A stretch of 15,359 nucleotides of DNA, taken from assembly GCA_964394445.1 (NCBI GenBank), contig CAYMXO010000038.1, forward strand, positions 1 to 15,359. Direction: 5' to 3'. Made by a program: the position numbers and the translations under genes. Source of the stretch: Thiopseudomonas sp964394445 (lineage in GTDB: Bacteria > Pseudomonadota > Gammaproteobacteria > Pseudomonadales > Pseudomonadaceae). Positions 14,273 to 15,359 of the stretch are shown here, one piece after another. Under the pieces are notes generated by a model. It searched no databases, was not told the origin of the DNA, and was given only the letters and a program-made list of their open reading frames with translations. Each line of letters opens with the position of its first letter. The first letter of the stretch is position 1.

Positions 14273-15106
14273 ATGAGCAACAAACACCAGGCAAACAAAA
14301 ACGATGCCGAACGGGTTCTCGAAAGTCTACTGCCGGTAGGTGAGCACGAGGAAGAGGGGCATGATGAAGAAGGGCGCAAGGTGCGTCATCGTGGCGTTTA
14401 CTTGCTGCCTAACCTGTTTACCACGGCCAACCTGTTTGCCGGTTTTTATTCGATTGTCTGTGCCATTAATGGCAATTTCTATGTAGCCTGTGCGGCGATT
14501 TTTGTTGCCATGGTGCTGGACGGGCTCGACGGCCGGGTTGCGCGGATGACCAATACCCAGAGCGCATTCGGTGCGGAGTATGACTCCATGTCGGACATGG
14601 TGGCCTTTGGTGTGGCGCCGGCGCTGTTGTCCTACAAGTGGGCGCTCTATGAGCTTGGCAACGTCGGTCTGACCGTAGCATTTATTTACGCCGCCTGTGC
14701 CGCCCTGCGTCTGGCACGTTTCAATACCCAGATCGGTGTGGTGGACAAGCGCTGGTTTATAGGTCTGGCCAGCCCGGCGGCGGCCGGTGTGGTCGCGGGC
14801 CTGGTGTGGGCAATCAGCGAGCACGATGTGTATGGCAAGGACATGCCGGTGCTGGCCGGATTGTTGTTTGCTGCAGTGGTTGCGCTGGCCGGGCTTCTGA
14901 TGGTCAGTAACATCAAATATTACAGCTTCAAGGACCTGGACCTGAAGGGCAGGGTACCTTTCGTGGTGATTCTGGTGGCAGTGCTGGCGTTTGCTGTGAT
15001 CTTCAGCGATCCGCCGCGGGTCTTGCTGCTGCTGTTTCTGATTTATGCCGCTTCCGGCCCGGTTAACCTGGCCTTGCGTCTGCGCAGGATCCGCGCCAAA
15101 AGCTAG
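14273..15106 (+). CDS. pssA: CDP-diacylglycerol-serine O-phosphatidyltransferase (phosphatidylserine synthase)
   Basis: A 277-residue integral membrane enzyme that makes phosphatidylserine, the precursor of phosphatidylethanolamine, from CDP-diacylglycerol and serine. The hydrophilic, acidic N-terminus (~1-45) has EHEEEGHDEEGRKVRHRG, a pattern I also recall in the Pseudomonas homologue. Several membrane helices follow, starting at LPNLFTTANLFAGFYSIV. The CDP-alcohol phosphatidyltransferase signature is complete: Asp83, Asp86-Gly87, Ala90-Arg91, Gly100, Asp104, Asp108. This is the membrane (type II) enzyme, not the unrelated E. coli PssA. I chose ATG 14273 because GGAAA precedes it and the protein start fits the family. 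An in-frame GTG at 14213 would begin almost inside the ilvC terminator and upstream of the candidate -10. Confidence 0.95.
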   Translation: MSNKHQANKNDAERVLESLLPVGEHEEEGHDEEGRKVRHRGVYLLPNLFTTANLFAGFYSIVCAINGNFYVACAAIFVAMVLDGLDGRVARMTNTQSAFGAEYDSMSDMVAFGVAPALLSYKWALYELGNVGLTVAFIYAACAALRLARFNTQIGVVDKRWFIGLASPAAAGVVAGLVWAISEHDVYGKDMPVLAGLLFAAVVALAGLLMVSNIKYYSFKDLDLKGRVPFVVILVAVLAFAVIFSDPPRVLLLLFLIYAASGPVNLALRLRRIRAKS

Positions 15107-15130
15107 TTTTTGCGGGTAGGCCTTCTCGTG

Positions 15131-15175
15131 CAGCTATCTGTAAGGCCGGGCCTGTCTGAGAGCAATGGATAGCTG
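15131..15175. repeat. Nested inverted repeat after pssA
   Basis: CAGCTATC (15131-15138) and GATAGCTG (15168-15175) form a perfect eight-base inverted repeat. Within it AGGCC (15143-15147) pairs with GGCCT (15149-15153). A third pair, GGCCTT (15119-15124) with AAGGCC (15142-15147), competes with the inner stem. There is no T-tract. It could slow transcription leaving pssA before the downstream promoter, or be a remnant repeat. Confidence 0.4.
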
Positions 15176-15247
15176 TCGGATGGCAGGGAATCTGTTTCTG
15201 GGGGTGGGTGCGGCAGGGTGAGGTCATAAAACTTTATTGGCCTGCTC

Positions 15248-15275
15248 TTGACAGTCCGCAAATCTGGTGTAGAAT
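15248..15275 (+). promoter_or_regulatory. Strong sigma-70 promoter, probable rRNA operon P1
   Basis: Consensus -35 TTGACA (15248-15253), a 16-base spacer and TAGAAT -10 (15270-15275), followed by a GC-rich discriminator GCGCGC. This combination is typical of stable RNA promoters under stringent control. No coding start follows in the remaining 84 bases. In P. aeruginosa an rRNA operon lies in the same neighbourhood as pssA and ilvC, so an rrn operon is expected just beyond the window. Confidence 0.8.
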
Positions 15276-15354
15276 GCGCGCTCCTTTCAACGGCCAGCCC
15301 CGACCGGGATGGCAGCCTTGAGAAGACGCTCTGAAAAGAATTTTTCAAAAGGTG

Positions 15355-15359
15355 TTGAC
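15355..15359 (+). promoter_or_regulatory. Start of a second promoter -35 box, cut by the window end
   Basis: TTGAC at the last five bases, preceded by an A/T-rich UP-like stretch (15335-15350), looks like the -35 box of a second tandem promoter about 107 bases after the first. Tandem promoters are common for rRNA operons. The -10 box is outside the window. Confidence 0.5.

Noticed and set aside
13136..14287. A 383-codon minus-strand frame across ilvC
   Set aside because: Antisense to the highly conserved ilvC; composition is that of a mirror frame.
15103..15348. An 81-codon minus-strand frame at the right edge
   Set aside because: It overlaps the strong stable-RNA-type promoter and the nested inverted repeats; the translation is low-complexity Ser/Pro/Arg.

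Overview
The window reads as chromosomal DNA of a Pseudomonas-like gammaproteobacterium. The evidence is the gene content and order: mrcB (PBP1b), a TPR lipoprotein, yqcC, a DUF4124 gene, ilvI-ilvH-ilvC and pssA, followed by what looks like a ribosomal RNA promoter. This closely resembles the order I recall for Pseudomonas aeruginosa. The REP/REPIN repeats are also of the GTAG-hairpin type typical of pseudomonads. The type 2 malate dehydrogenase at the left edge is not found in most classical Pseudomonas species, so a related genus or side lineage (for example Halopseudomonas or Stutzerimonas) is possible. That placement is inference.

Layout. 1-388 (minus) is the N-terminal part of mdh, cut by the window edge. 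389-970 is a long gap holding two copies of an unusual ~50-bp double-hairpin repeat. 971-1588 is fklB, an FKBP-type prolyl isomerase. 1881-2135 is a small YdcH/DUF465-like protein with a Cys/Gly tail, closed by a strong terminator. 2331-2563 holds two back-to-back REPINs. 2683-4760 is radA overlapping a YigB-like HAD phosphatase gene. A third REPIN (4755-4863) lies between that gene and a convergent two-domain kinase-like/P-loop ATPase gene (4890-6443, minus).

From a 91-bp divergent spacer the cell-wall cluster starts: mrcB (6535-8877), an LpoP-like outer-membrane TPR lipoprotein (8933-9598) and yqcC (9598-9939). The lipoprotein is the likely activator of PBP1b. A DUF4124 periplasmic protein gene points the other way (10011-10460). 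A ~420-bp divergent region with a long leader precedes the branched-chain amino-acid operon: ilvI, ilvH (acetolactate synthase subunits) and ilvC (ketol-acid reductoisomerase), ending in a clear intrinsic terminator. pssA (phosphatidylserine synthase) follows, and the window ends in a near-consensus promoter with a GC-rich discriminator plus the start of a second one, as expected upstream of an rrn operon.

Almost all of the window is conserved housekeeping sequence. I see no prophage, insertion sequence, CRISPR array, toxin-antitoxin or defence locus. The parts least explained by known genes are the double-hairpin repeat upstream of fklB, the REPIN that supplies the stop codon of the HAD gene, the Cys-rich tail of the DUF465-like protein and the ilvI leader.
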